Below, in pieces: positions 9,481 to 17,473 of a DNA stretch of 64,000 nucleotides. Origin of the DNA: an uncultured Poribacteria bacterium (lineage in GTDB: Bacteria > Poribacteria > WGA-4E > WGA-3G). The notes below the pieces were generated by a model. The model worked only from the letters and a program-made list of their open reading frames with translations. It was not told the origin of the DNA and ran no database searches. Where the stretch lies: the NCBI GenBank assembly GCA_951828385.1, contig OX639973.1, positions 3,711,200 through 3,775,199 of the forward strand, in the 5' to 3' direction. Every line of letters begins with the position of its first letter. The stretch's first letter is position 1. The position numbers and the translations under genes were made by a program.

Positions 9481-11880
9481 TTATTGCAGTTGTAAATCCT
9501 CGTCTATTTCAGGGAAACCGGTTTTCAGGTATTTTAGATCCGGTTGGATGTCGGGGGTGTAGTGTATTTCCCAAACTTTGACAGGCGTTCCGCCAGTTTT
9601 TTGAGTCTCGTAAACAGACTTAAACGCGTCACTTGGGATGCCTCGTAGAAACAGTCGGATAGCAAAGTTATCCCATGCAACGGGCGGTACATAATAGCCT
9701 CTTTGGAACTTATGAGACTCATCAAAATAAAGAATGATGCCACCCGTTTTTGAACCGTCTTGATTATTGGAGGCTGTGCGCATTTTATTCTCAAAAACGG
9801 TGTAAGGGATATATGTGGCTGTCCCGTTTTGGTGGACGGCTATGGTGAAGTGGAGTGTGTTGTTCTCCGGATGCACATTGACCTGGATGTTCTTGAAAAA
9901 GGGCGTTGCTTTTGCCGGAAATAGGAAGATGTTTCCCTTTTCGCGTATTGGGTCTCGGAGTTCAATGATTTCAAAAGGTTGCTCCCGTTCCGATTGACTT
10001 CCAATAACAGAATAGCTAAGTGCATATCCAACGATATCAACCTCAGTGAGCATTAAGTGGGTTGCCTCATGGGTCTTTAGGAATTGGAGAACTTCTTTCT
10101 CTGACTGTCCACAGAAGAGATATCGGTAATAGAGATGGATCCAATGCTGTATGAAATGGTCTTGATCTATAATCGTTCTGCCCCCGCCAAGGACGTTGAG
10201 TTGGCTACCGTGTATCCAATCCGTTGCTACGACAGCTGTGTTGGGGAGTTCTGCTTTCATCCATTGAAACGTTTCAGCAATGGTGCTGTGTCTGGGTTTG
10301 CTTCTGTGCATACGTGTCGCATGCCGGATATCCTGGGCGTATCCGAATGGAGAAGGGAGCCATACGAGAAGGGCAAGCATTGCGATCGCTGTGCTTGTTT
10401 TCAGGACCGGCTGCGGTATCTGTCCGCTGGGTTTTTCGCGCAGTTTCACGTTACAGAGTTTTGCGCTACAGAATTGTATGAGTTCCGCGGTAAAGAAAGC
10501 GATGACAGGGCTGGTAAAGCAGGTATATCGTATTGCATCTCGTGATAGGGATGTCCAAATCAGAAACCATGAGATGGCGGCAACAAAAGCGAGTTCGTTT
10601 TTCGGATGGAAGTTAAGCCGCCAAGCTATAAGCATTAACGTCATCGCAGTGGCAGCGATTGCAATAAAAAACAGAATATTGTTATTCTGGGCACCCCACA
10701 GTTGGTCTAAGTATTCGCGAAAAAAGGTGGTTAAGGTAAAAAGCGTGAGAGGAATGACAAGCAGGGCACCCTGATTTTTCCACTGGTGCATGGCTGAAAT
10801 CATGAGCCCTATGATGCCCAATACAAAGATATATCCGTAGCGTATCATCCAATAGTGTGAATCTGTGTCTTTGAGTTCGCCAATGGTCCGCATCAGGGCA
10901 TTTTGACTCAACGGCGCGGTCGTATCCGCAAAGGTATCAAGTTGTATCCAAACATATCCGATTGCCAGCACAACGGTTGCCAACGTCAATCCGAGTGCCA
11001 GGGTCCGGGCATGCGGTTGGAGTTTTTCCACTTTTGCGAGGAGAAGTTGTCGGAGTGCGCGGATACCTAAAAGCACGACCGGTGGCACAAGCACAAAAGC
11101 GAAAAGGTGTTCCGCAAAAACGTACCCGTTCCTATAGGCACGGGAGGCGAGATAGAGTGTTGGAACAAAGCAGCACACCCACAGTAGATAGAAACCTAAA
11201 TTGTTTTCGGTTTCAGAAGAGAGAAACCGCCAGAGTTCTACAATGAGAATGACGCTGAGAAACACCCCAAAGCCTTCCCAAGAGAGGCCTCCGAGAAAGA
11301 CAATAAAGCCGCTGGTGAGTGTCCAGATTGCTGCGCATTTGCGTGGCTGTTCACTCTGTAAAGAGGCAAGATAGGTTGTAACCGCGAGGAGACCGAGCAT
11401 CAAACACCAAGCGTCTCTGTCGCTAAACCCAGCAGTGCTTCTGTTGATAGCACCCGGGAGGGTTGCCAAAAGCACACCGACGAGACTTGCGGAGAGCAGC
11501 CCGAAGGCGTGAGCAAGAAAGAGACAGAGCGCGCCGAGTCCGATGCAAAAACAGACAGGCGGCATGTAGAGGACAACATGGTAAAGCGTGACACTTGGAA
11601 AGACAAGTGCCACAGATTTGTGGGTGTATGCAAGGGCATAACTGTAGAGGTTGAGAAGTTGTCCGTTATCTCTACCGAGAGGCAGCCACCGGTGCATATC
11701 GCGGGCGGGTAATGTGCCGTGTTCCGCAATTGTTTGTGCCTGCCAGTAATAGAAATAGGCATCTGTTCCGGTGAACTGTCCTTCTGGTATCGTGCCTACA
11801 CTCTGGATGCGAATCCAGAAGGCAACACATAGAATCGCACAGAGGAGAACCAATTTGAGTAGCGTTGAGTGGTTGAACAT
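9481..11880 (-). CDS. STT3/PglB/AglB-like oligosaccharyltransferase
   Basis: A 799-residue polytopic membrane protein with about a dozen N-terminal helices and a soluble C-terminal domain. Oligosaccharyltransferase (OST) marks are in order: an acidic residue after the first helix (GTD, Asp40), NRSTAGFSDRD with the DxD pair Asp154 and Asp156 as in PglB (NRT..GYYDTD), and a TIGE motif (residues 332-335) that fits the bacterial TIxE signature in external loop 5. The C-terminal WWDYG acceptor-recognition motif is replaced by DWIHG (554-558), but its surroundings (LNVLGGGRTIIDQ) align with the usual context. Known STT3 enzymes transfer a lipid-linked glycan to asparagine in secreted proteins, so an N-glycosylation role is likely though the sequon may differ. 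A GT39/PMT-type mannosyltransferase is the main alternative, but the triple motif favours STT3. It sits between the lipoprotein gene and the phosphatidyltransferase gene with gaps of 12 and 2 nt. Confidence 0.8.
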   Translation of the reverse strand: MFNHSTLLKLVLLCAILCVAFWIRIQSVGTIPEGQFTGTDAYFYYWQAQTIAEHGTLPARDMHRWLPLGRDNGQLLNLYSYALAYTHKSVALVFPSVTLYHVVLYMPPVCFCIGLGALCLFLAHAFGLLSASLVGVLLATLPGAINRSTAGFSDRDAWCLMLGLLAVTTYLASLQSEQPRKCAAIWTLTSGFIVFLGGLSWEGFGVFLSVILIVELWRFLSSETENNLGFYLLWVCCFVPTLYLASRAYRNGYVFAEHLFAFVLVPPVVLLGIRALRQLLLAKVEKLQPHARTLALGLTLATVVLAIGYVWIQLDTFADTTAPLSQNALMRTIGELKDTDSHYWMIRYGYIFVLGIIGLMISAMHQWKNQGALLVIPLTLFTLTTFFREYLDQLWGAQNNNILFFIAIAATAMTLMLIAWRLNFHPKNELAFVAAISWFLIWTSLSRDAIRYTCFTSPVIAFFTAELIQFCSAKLCNVKLREKPSGQIPQPVLKTSTAIAMLALLVWLPSPFGYAQDIRHATRMHRSKPRHSTIAETFQWMKAELPNTAVVATDWIHGSQLNVLGGGRTIIDQDHFIQHWIHLYYRYLFCGQSEKEVLQFLKTHEATHLMLTEVDIVGYALSYSVIGSQSEREQPFEIIELRDPIREKGNIFLFPAKATPFFKNIQVNVHPENNTLHFTIAVHQNGTATYIPYTVFENKMRTASNNQDGSKTGGIILYFDESHKFQRGYYVPPVAWDNFAIRLFLRGIPSDAFKSVYETQKTGGTPVKVWEIHYTPDIQPDLKYLKTGFPEIDEDLQLQ

Positions 11881-11892
11881 TGTCGCGAGAGA

Positions 11893-12486
11893 TCACTCCT
11901 CATCTTCGGTGGGAACGGAATTTTCATCACGAGCATCGGCAGCAGCTCCCTCTGACTTCGATGTTTCTTTTGGTGGGATGACGGCTTTCCCGCCGGGGAG
12001 GCGCCAATCATTTATAATTCGAGTCCCATCTGGCAGCGTTCTGACGTTGTAGTAGCCACTGACCCCCCGGTGATAATAATGTGAAGTGCTGCCAGTGTAC
12101 CTCAATACAGGTGTATCCGCGGGAAACCCCAAGGCTTCATTTCGTTTTTTGGTGTCTTTCAGGGTTTTCAATATCACCTCTGTCGGTGCATAAGGATAAA
12201 GGTAGAGGTCTGCGGAATAATATGCTATTGCCTCATCAACAGTGAGCGGGGTACCGCTACGATGCTTTTGATAATATCTTATGTAGGTGCGGACTTCTGG
12301 AATATCCCCATACTTCTTGATGAGGGGGTTGTGCGGACTCGGATTGTCTGGGTCATCCGTGAGAGGGTTAAAAAGGACAAAAGGTTCTTTCGCGCTTTGG
12401 GCAGGCGTGTTGATGCTTCTCGCGCCGCACCCGGATAGCACGGTGATGAGCACAAAAAATCCGAGTAAAGTGTTCAAAGTTTTCAT
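11893..12486 (-). CDS. Small lipoprotein with a GDIPEV-type domain
   Basis: A 197-residue protein with a lipoprotein signal: hydrophobic core LLGFFVLITV and lipobox LSGC with Cys20 as lipidation site. After it comes KKYGDIPEVRTYIRYYQK and DEAIAYYSADLYLYP, closely echoing RFGDIPEVHTFMEIKRK and DERIAYTKAQYHLWP in the next protein upstream, so the two are diverged paralogues sharing a short helical domain of about 60 residues. The C-terminus is acidic and disordered. No known family is recognised. The gene lies 3 nt after its paralogue and 12 nt before the STT3-like gene, in the same operon, so a role in the surface glycosylation pathway is possible but unproven. Confidence 0.7.
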   Translation of the reverse strand: MKTLNTLLGFFVLITVLSGCGARSINTPAQSAKEPFVLFNPLTDDPDNPSPHNPLIKKYGDIPEVRTYIRYYQKHRSGTPLTVDEAIAYYSADLYLYPYAPTEVILKTLKDTKKRNEALGFPADTPVLRYTGSTSHYYHRGVSGYYNVRTLPDGTRIINDWRLPGGKAVIPPKETSKSEGAAADARDENSVPTEDEE

Positions 12487-12489
12487 CGT

Positions 12490-13143
12490 TCACCTCACAA
12501 TATGAGTGCTTCTTGGATACTGAGTTTCTCTTCTCTCCAAGTAAATCTCAAGCGTTTTCTTCGTTTCCGGATGAGGCCAGAGATGATACTGGGCTTTCGT
12601 ATAAGCGATGCGTTCATCCCAGTTGATCGGTTCCTTCTTGTACATTTTTCGTTTTATCTCCATAAATGTATGAACTTCCGGGATGTCGCCAAACCGTTGA
12701 ATTAACCCTTTCAGTAGCATATCTGCAAGTTCATCTGAATCCATATCCTCGGGTTTTAAGAGTTTTCGTGCAAACGGGCTTCGGGTGAATTTATGCTCGT
12801 GTGCGCCCTCGGTTTGCCACGTCTCGCCCGTTTGTTCCCCAGCTTCGGTTTGCCACTCCGCATTAACAGACTGGGCATCATTTTCAGCCGTAGGTTCTGT
12901 GGAAACCGAGTTTTCTATGATAATCGTTTCGGATTCAAACGCGCCAGTATTTGAGTCCGTTGTCGGTGCGGGGTGCTCATGAGGATGTGGATGCGAATGC
13001 GGATGTGCGTCAACAGTTTGTTGTTCTACACTTGGCGATTTGGGCAAGCTGTCGGTAAATCTCTTATTCTCCCATTCCGTGTAGACAAAAATGCCACAAG
13101 CCAAGGCAACAGCAAGGATAGCCCCTATCATCAATTTTTTCAT
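12490..13143 (-). CDS. Membrane-anchored protein with His-rich stretch and GDIPEV domain
   Basis: The start is the ATG at 13143, 217 residues, because AAAGGAG stands about 10 nt upstream and the longer frame (to 13197) would translate a 17-bp hairpin. An N-terminal helix (LMIGAILAVALACGIFVY) follows a lysine pair, giving a signal anchor or cleaved signal. Next is a His/Pro stretch (HPHSHPHPHEHP) that could bind metal, then an acidic region of low complexity, and finally a domain shared with the downstream lipoprotein (FGDIPEVHTFMEIKRKM, DERIAYTKAQYHLWP). The family is not recognised. It is the first gene of the four-gene operon that ends with the CDP-alcohol phosphatidyltransferase. Confidence 0.65.
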   Translation of the reverse strand: MKKLMIGAILAVALACGIFVYTEWENKRFTDSLPKSPSVEQQTVDAHPHSHPHPHEHPAPTTDSNTGAFESETIIIENSVSTEPTAENDAQSVNAEWQTEAGEQTGETWQTEGAHEHKFTRSPFARKLLKPEDMDSDELADMLLKGLIQRFGDIPEVHTFMEIKRKMYKKEPINWDERIAYTKAQYHLWPHPETKKTLEIYLERRETQYPRSTHIVR

Positions 13144-13161
13144 CTGACTTCTCCTTTGAAG

Positions 13162-13200
13162 AATGTGTTTATGTTTTTGCCAAAAAAACATAAACACATT
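13162..13200. promoter_or_regulatory. Perfect 17-bp hairpin in the leader of the minus-strand operon
   Basis: Arms 13162-13178 and 13184-13200 are exact inverse complements (AATGTGTTTATGTTTTT and its complement) with a 5-nt loop. It ends a few bases before the Shine-Dalgarno sequence of the gene starting at 13143, where a protein-binding operator or RNA structure could regulate the operon. Confidence 0.55.
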
Positions 13201-13222
13201 GGGTGATACACTGTGTCGTTCA

Positions 13223-13320
13223 CTCAGTCAGATTGTATAGGTTGCTATTTTTGTCCAACTCAGAACATAGAATAGAACAAACAGGATGCCACACTTCTAA
13301 TATTAGCAAATCTGACTGAG
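13223..13320. repeat. 98-bp segment bounded by 12-bp inverted repeats
   Basis: CTCAGTCAGATT at 13223-13234 is matched exactly by AATCTGACTGAG at 13309-13320. The inside is AT-rich with no frame. A small non-autonomous element or a pair of regulator sites are both possible. Confidence 0.35.
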
Positions 13321-13340
13321 ATTCTTAGCAAGTGAATCAC

Positions 13341-13730
13341 TTACTCATCTGGGGGTGATGGGTGGTGTGCATTGGCCGCCTCGGCAGCCCGTTTCTCGCT
13401 TGTGCACCAACCACAATCTGGGTAGGTTTCGTTGTCACTGGGACTCGTATCATGCGTATTCGATTCTTGCGCGTGCCCAATGTGCTTCCAGTCCTCGGTG
13501 TAGTGGTCACTCGGGTAAATGTGCTTCGCCCTGGTTTTTGTGAAACTATTACAAAAAAGTAACACAGGAAGACCACCTGACATATATGATTCATGACAAT
13601 CTATATTTGTATGCGTGTAATCAATCCTTAGGTAGTGAGCATCTGTTTTTGTTGCAAGTGAAAATAGCCCGATGAACCCTATAGTAAGGATGCAGGCAAT
13701 TGCAATGATTTGAGACAAAGACTTTTTCAT
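13341..13730 (-). CDS. Small secreted or membrane-anchored protein of unknown function
   Basis: The start is the ATG at 13730 (129 residues) because AAAGGAG lies 9 nt upstream and codons further back have no support. A Lys-rich n-region (MKKSLSQ) and a hydrophobic stretch (IIAIACILTIGFIGLFSLA) form a signal peptide with likely cleavage near TDA. The mature part has a cluster of cysteines and histidines (NIDCHESYM, LLFCNSF, YPDCGWCTSEK), reminiscent of a metal-binding or disulfide-held peptide; no family is recognised. A minus-strand promoter about 250 nt upstream (13988-14016) likely drives it. It precedes the GDIPEV operon but is 197 nt away, so probably a separate unit. Confidence 0.55.
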   Translation of the reverse strand: MKKSLSQIIAIACILTIGFIGLFSLATKTDAHYLRIDYTHTNIDCHESYMSGGLPVLLFCNSFTKTRAKHIYPSDHYTEDWKHIGHAQESNTHDTSPSDNETYPDCGWCTSEKRAAEAANAHHPSPPDE

Positions 13731-13987
13731 TCGATTTTCTCCTTTATTTTCGAATTGCCCTGATACGGATAGGATGGTATTTCGCGTTCCGTGGCAATCC
13801 ACTGTATTCTGTATAAGGTGCTAACCTAAAAGTTGCCAAAACATGGATGTTTTGTGCTACAATTAGTCATAGCCCGATTATGGCAGTGCAGCGTCGCTTG
13901 GTGGTGACGCACCGGCGGCGCATCTCTAAAATTTTTGGAGGCTGCCATTCACAAACACATTTATGACAACAATAGGAGACGTGCATA

Positions 13988-14016
13988 AGAATAGCACGTT
14001 CCAGCGTTATTGTCAA
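13988..14016 (-). promoter_or_regulatory. Sigma-70-type promoter, minus strand
   Basis: On the minus strand, TTGACA (14016-14011), a 17-nt spacer and TATTCT (13993-13988). It points toward the small secreted-protein gene at 13730 with a leader of about 250 nt. Confidence 0.5.
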
Positions 14017-14518
14017 ACGAAAAAAGTTGCATTGCGAGAGACCAGGTTTGTTGGAACAGTCCGCGATGCAACACCAAAAGCCCGCGACGCAATGCTTCGT
14101 GTAAGACGAAGGCATCGAGCAGGCACGAAAGGTCTTTACAGCAGTTAAAGTGGAAACTGTATGGACCTTGTGAAGTAAAACACTTAACGTAGGGGGGGGG
14201 TAAATTTAGCGATGTTAACCGAAAAAACAAGTGGGGCCAGTAGACAGCGCACGCGCAGGTGGCGCACATCTGACATTAACATTTTTGGCACTATGGTGTT
14301 GATAGGTCGGTTCATCCTCTACAATTTCCCGCTGTGAAATGTGAATCATAAAAAGCATAGCGACACTATTTTCAGTTTTGTCATCTTGCTTAGGAATAAT
14401 TGTATCACATATCACAAAAGATGTCAAATTTTTTTAATAACCTCGCCCTTGCGAAAGAAACAGTTGGAAAGAAAAGCGATTTATGATATATTGGTTTTCA
14501 GTAATCAGTCGTCGCTGG

Positions 14519-14581
14519 AATGGAAGAATGGAAGGGAGGAAGGGTGGGGTACTCAATCTTCCATTCTTCCACTCTTCCAAC
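14519..14581. repeat. Purine/pyrimidine hairpin repeat before the GH2 gene
   Basis: GGAATGGAAGAATGGAAGG is followed by TCTTCCATTCTTCCACTC, forming a long imperfect hairpin. The same type of unit is built into the SprA-like gene at 7681-7750. It overlaps the first codons of the longest GH2 frame, so the GH2 start is taken downstream. Confidence 0.6.
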
Positions 14582-14600
14582 CAAGCATGAAAGGAAAAAC

Positions 14601-17342
14601 ATGAAAGGGAACAACACAGACACACCGCGCCCAGAATACCCGCGTCCAGATTTTCAACGCGGGACATCAGAAGGTATCGACTGGATCTGCCTCAATGGCA
14701 CATGGGAATTCGCATTTGATCCGGACAATATCGGCGAAGAAAACCAATGGTATTCATCAGCATCTACTGATGATTCTCCATGGACATTACAAATACAGGT
14801 CCCCTATCCTTGGGAGAGCCTTGCAGCATGGGGGAACGAAGAACAAGCAGACAACGCAAACTACCTGAGTAAAGATGCTTATCTCAATCCCGAAGAGGTT
14901 ACCTGTGGCGGTTTAGACCGCGAAGGCAATTACCGCGGCGAACCCCGACATACAATCGGCTGGTATCGCAAAGTCGTCTCAATCCCTGAAAATTGGGGGG
15001 ACAAACGCGTTATTTTGAATTTTGGCGCTGTTGATTGGGAAGCAACCGTCTGGGTAAATGGCAATCAAATCGGCACACACGAAAACGGATACCTACCCTT
15101 TGAATTTGACATCACAGATGCTCTTACCCCAGGAGAATCTACGGTCATCGTTGTTCGCGCTTATGATGCACAAGATCACGGTGAACAACTTGCAGGTAAA
15201 CAGATCGGTTGGTATGTACGTACCAGCGGTATCTGGCAAACCGTTTATCTCGAACCGAGAAGTGAGACACACATTGCACAGTGTCACATAACGCCTGATA
15301 TTGATAACGCCACGGCTACCTTTGCTGTTAATGTGGGAGGGGTTTGTAACCCCGATACGTTGACCTTACGCTGGCATTGCGATGAACTCAGCGGCTCCGA
15401 GCAGATTTCCAGTCATGAGACCCAATTTATCGTTAATATTCCGCCTGAGCAGCTGCGTTTGTGGGATGTAGATACCCCGAACCTCTACGATGTCACCCTT
15501 GAATTAGTAGCAGAAGGAACGGTTGTTGACAGGATTTTCACCTACTTTGGAATGCGGAAAGTTTCCATTGCCAAAGCCCCAGGTGGCGACTATCAGTATA
15601 TCTACCTTAACAACCGCCCCGTCTATCTCCTCGGTGCGCTCAATCAGTCGTTTACTCCTGAAGGTGTGTATACGTTCCTAACAGACGAAGCGATCCGCAG
15701 GGATGTCGAACGCGCAAAGGAATTTGGCTTCAACTTTCTGCGTCTCCACATCAAAGTCGATGAACCGCGTCTCTACTACTGGGCTGACAAGTTAGGGTTG
15801 CTCTTCATGTGCGACATTCCGAATTTTGGCACCTACACGGAGAAAGCGCAGGCACGGTTTGAACAGACACTCCGTGGAAACATCGCGCGTGATTACAATC
15901 ACCCGTCGATTATCTCTTGGTGCAACTTCAACGAAACTTGGGGACTCGGCGGTAACGAGTTCAAGGAGATGACAGATCGACAGGAATGGGTGCGCGAGAT
16001 GTATCACCTCGCCAAATCGTTAGATACGACCCGCCTGATTGAGGATAACTCACCGTGTCTGTACGACCATGTGGAAACGGACATCAATTCATGGCATTTC
16101 TATATTAATGACTATGACCGCGCGAAGAAACACATCGCGAACGTTGTGGCAGAGACCTATCCGGGCTCAGCGTTCAACTATGCTGGCGGCAACGTCCAGA
16201 GCGATGCGCCACTGATTAATAGCGAGTATGGCGGTATTTCCGCAGGCGCAGGAGATAAAGATATCTCATGGTGTTTTAAATACCTGACGAATGAACTCCG
16301 GCTCCATCCAAAAATCTGTGGTTACATCTACACTGAGTTACAGGACATTGAGTGGGAACACAACGGCTTCATGAACTATGATAGATCGGTAAAGGAGTTT
16401 GGATACGACTATCTGGACATCAACACGCTTGACTTTATCGCCATCGACTATCCGCCTGGAACAACAGTTGCACCGGGTGATGAGATAAAAGCGGATATTT
16501 ACGCGAGCCATTTCTCACACAAAACCATCACCGGTACAACGCTCCACTGGCAACTGGATACGATGTCAGCAACCGGACACGTTACGCGTGGGAACGTCTC
16601 AGGAAACGTTGAGATACCGTTTCCGCAGTATCAAGTGCAACATGTGCATCAACTCGAACTGCGTATCCCGGATGTTCACCCTGCGGTCGGCACGCTTCAT
16701 GTCTGGGTAACAGATCACTCAGGAACCGTCGTTGCTCGTAACTTCATCAATTTCGAGCACTTCGTAGCGTCCACCGCGTCAGTTGAATCGAACGGTTCAG
16801 ATAGTCGGGGCTGGGTAACCCAGCTCCTACATGCGCCTGGAAACGTATCTGAATCCTCTTGGGACGAACCGACAACAAGCGAACAACTTTTCTCTGCAAT
16901 CGGGAGTGGCTATGTCGAATATGAGGTTTCGTTGCCAGATAGTAGGGGCTGGGTTACCCAGCCCCTACAAGATGTTGCAGAGATAGCACTTATCTTTGAA
17001 GCATCCAGTTGCTATGGAGGTGCACGTCAAACGGAGCCAGAGAAATATCCATCTGATGTGACAATCTCAGTTAACGGCGTTGAAATTGATACCATCCGTA
17101 TTCCAGATTGTCCTGCGGATGCCCGCGGTGTGCTCTCGTATATTCACGGCGAACCCGGCATCTACGGCTATCTTCACAATGTCAAGGTAGACCCATCACT
17201 TATTCTAAATGGTAAGGCAGATACATTAACAGTCCGTTATGAAGTGAAAGCGGATGCTGAGGCAAAAGGCGGGTTCACACTCTACGGCGCACGTATGGGA
17301 AGATACCCGACTGGACCGCATCTGCTTATTCAGCAGTTATAA
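14601..17342 (+). CDS. Glycoside hydrolase family 2 (beta-galactosidase/glucuronidase-like)
   Basis: The start at 14601 (913 residues) follows AAAGGA at 8-nt spacing; a longer frame to 14520 would translate a repeat. GH2 architecture is complete: an N-terminal sugar-binding jelly roll (LNGTWEFAFDP, GWYRKVVSIP, AVDWEATVWVNG), an Ig-like domain, then the catalytic TIM barrel with acid/base Glu445 in NFNETWG and nucleophile Glu579 in YTELQD. GH2 enzymes are retaining exo-glycosidases on galactosides, glucuronides or mannosides; the substrate is not determined. No signal peptide is seen, so it probably acts on imported oligosaccharides. The C-terminal part carries three translated palindromic elements (15333, 16803, 16942). 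It precedes a hydroxyacid dehydrogenase gene by about 130 nt. Confidence 0.88.
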   Translation: MKGNNTDTPRPEYPRPDFQRGTSEGIDWICLNGTWEFAFDPDNIGEENQWYSSASTDDSPWTLQIQVPYPWESLAAWGNEEQADNANYLSKDAYLNPEEVTCGGLDREGNYRGEPRHTIGWYRKVVSIPENWGDKRVILNFGAVDWEATVWVNGNQIGTHENGYLPFEFDITDALTPGESTVIVVRAYDAQDHGEQLAGKQIGWYVRTSGIWQTVYLEPRSETHIAQCHITPDIDNATATFAVNVGGVCNPDTLTLRWHCDELSGSEQISSHETQFIVNIPPEQLRLWDVDTPNLYDVTLELVAEGTVVDRIFTYFGMRKVSIAKAPGGDYQYIYLNNRPVYLLGALNQSFTPEGVYTFLTDEAIRRDVERAKEFGFNFLRLHIKVDEPRLYYWADKLGLLFMCDIPNFGTYTEKAQARFEQTLRGNIARDYNHPSIISWCNFNETWGLGGNEFKEMTDRQEWVREMYHLAKSLDTTRLIEDNSPCLYDHVETDINSWHFYINDYDRAKKHIANVVAETYPGSAFNYAGGNVQSDAPLINSEYGGISAGAGDKDISWCFKYLTNELRLHPKICGYIYTELQDIEWEHNGFMNYDRSVKEFGYDYLDINTLDFIAIDYPPGTTVAPGDEIKADIYASHFSHKTITGTTLHWQLDTMSATGHVTRGNVSGNVEIPFPQYQVQHVHQLELRIPDVHPAVGTLHVWVTDHSGTVVARNFINFEHFVASTASVESNGSDSRGWVTQLLHAPGNVSESSWDEPTTSEQLFSAIGSGYVEYEVSLPDSRGWVTQPLQDVAEIALIFEASSCYGGARQTEPEKYPSDVTISVNGVEIDTIRIPDCPADARGVLSYIHGEPGIYGYLHNVKVDPSLILNGKADTLTVRYEVKADAEAKGGFTLYGARMGRYPTGPHLLIQQL
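15333..15356. repeat. In-frame palindromic element, family A
   Basis: GTGGGAGGGGTTTGTAACCC followed by CGAT: core GGGGTT-TGT-AACCCC. It is translated as VGGVCNPD between two strands of the GH2 Ig-like region. Confidence 0.7.
16803..16830. repeat. In-frame palindromic element, family B
   Basis: GGGGCTGGGTAACCCAGCTCC with AG/CT flanks, translated as SRGWVTQLL. It lies 112 nt before the perfect copy at 16942 in the same gene and reading frame. Confidence 0.75.
16942..16968. repeat. In-frame palindromic element, family B (perfect copy)
   Basis: A 27-nt perfect palindrome with 13-nt arms around one T (GTAGGGGCTGGGT and its inverse), equal to nine codons, translated as SRGWVTQPLQ. Related copies are at 16803, 35402, 40072 and 44127. 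Confidence 0.8.
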
Positions 17343-17440
17343 GTTAAGAGGTTAACAGTTATAAGTTAAGAGGGTTCTTGTAACTGTGAAGGGTTTCCAG
17401 CAAACCTCTTAGAACTTACAACATACAACTTATAACCATT
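17343..17440. repeat. Intergenic hairpin with TTATAAG/TTAAGAG-type arms
   Basis: AAGTTAAGAGG and GTTATAAGTTAAGAGG on the left are answered by CCTCTTAGAACTTAC and CAACTTATAACC on the right. The same family occurs before gyrA (29637) and after the metallopeptidase gene (35763). Confidence 0.65.
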
Positions 17441-17473
17441 CTTCTGACAACTCTCACTGTGAGGTAAACTATT

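Larger units (their letters stand above)
13731..14600. other. Gene-poor 0.87-kb region with structured DNA
   Basis: No convincing gene. It holds a minus-strand promoter (13988-14016), an extended -10 on the plus strand (TGcTACAAT, 13855-13863), several inverted pairs (ATGGCAG 13880 with CTGCCAT 13943, GCATTGCG 14029 with CGCAATGC 14088, AAGGTC with GACCTT near 14128-14170), a run of nine G near 14190, and a purine/pyrimidine hairpin at 14519-14581. The short open frames here disagree with each other and lack start signals. Confidence 0.5.

Noticed and set aside
14520-14600. Longer N-terminus of the GH2 protein
   Set aside because: It would translate the purine/pyrimidine hairpin repeat; the ATG at 14601 has its own ribosome site.
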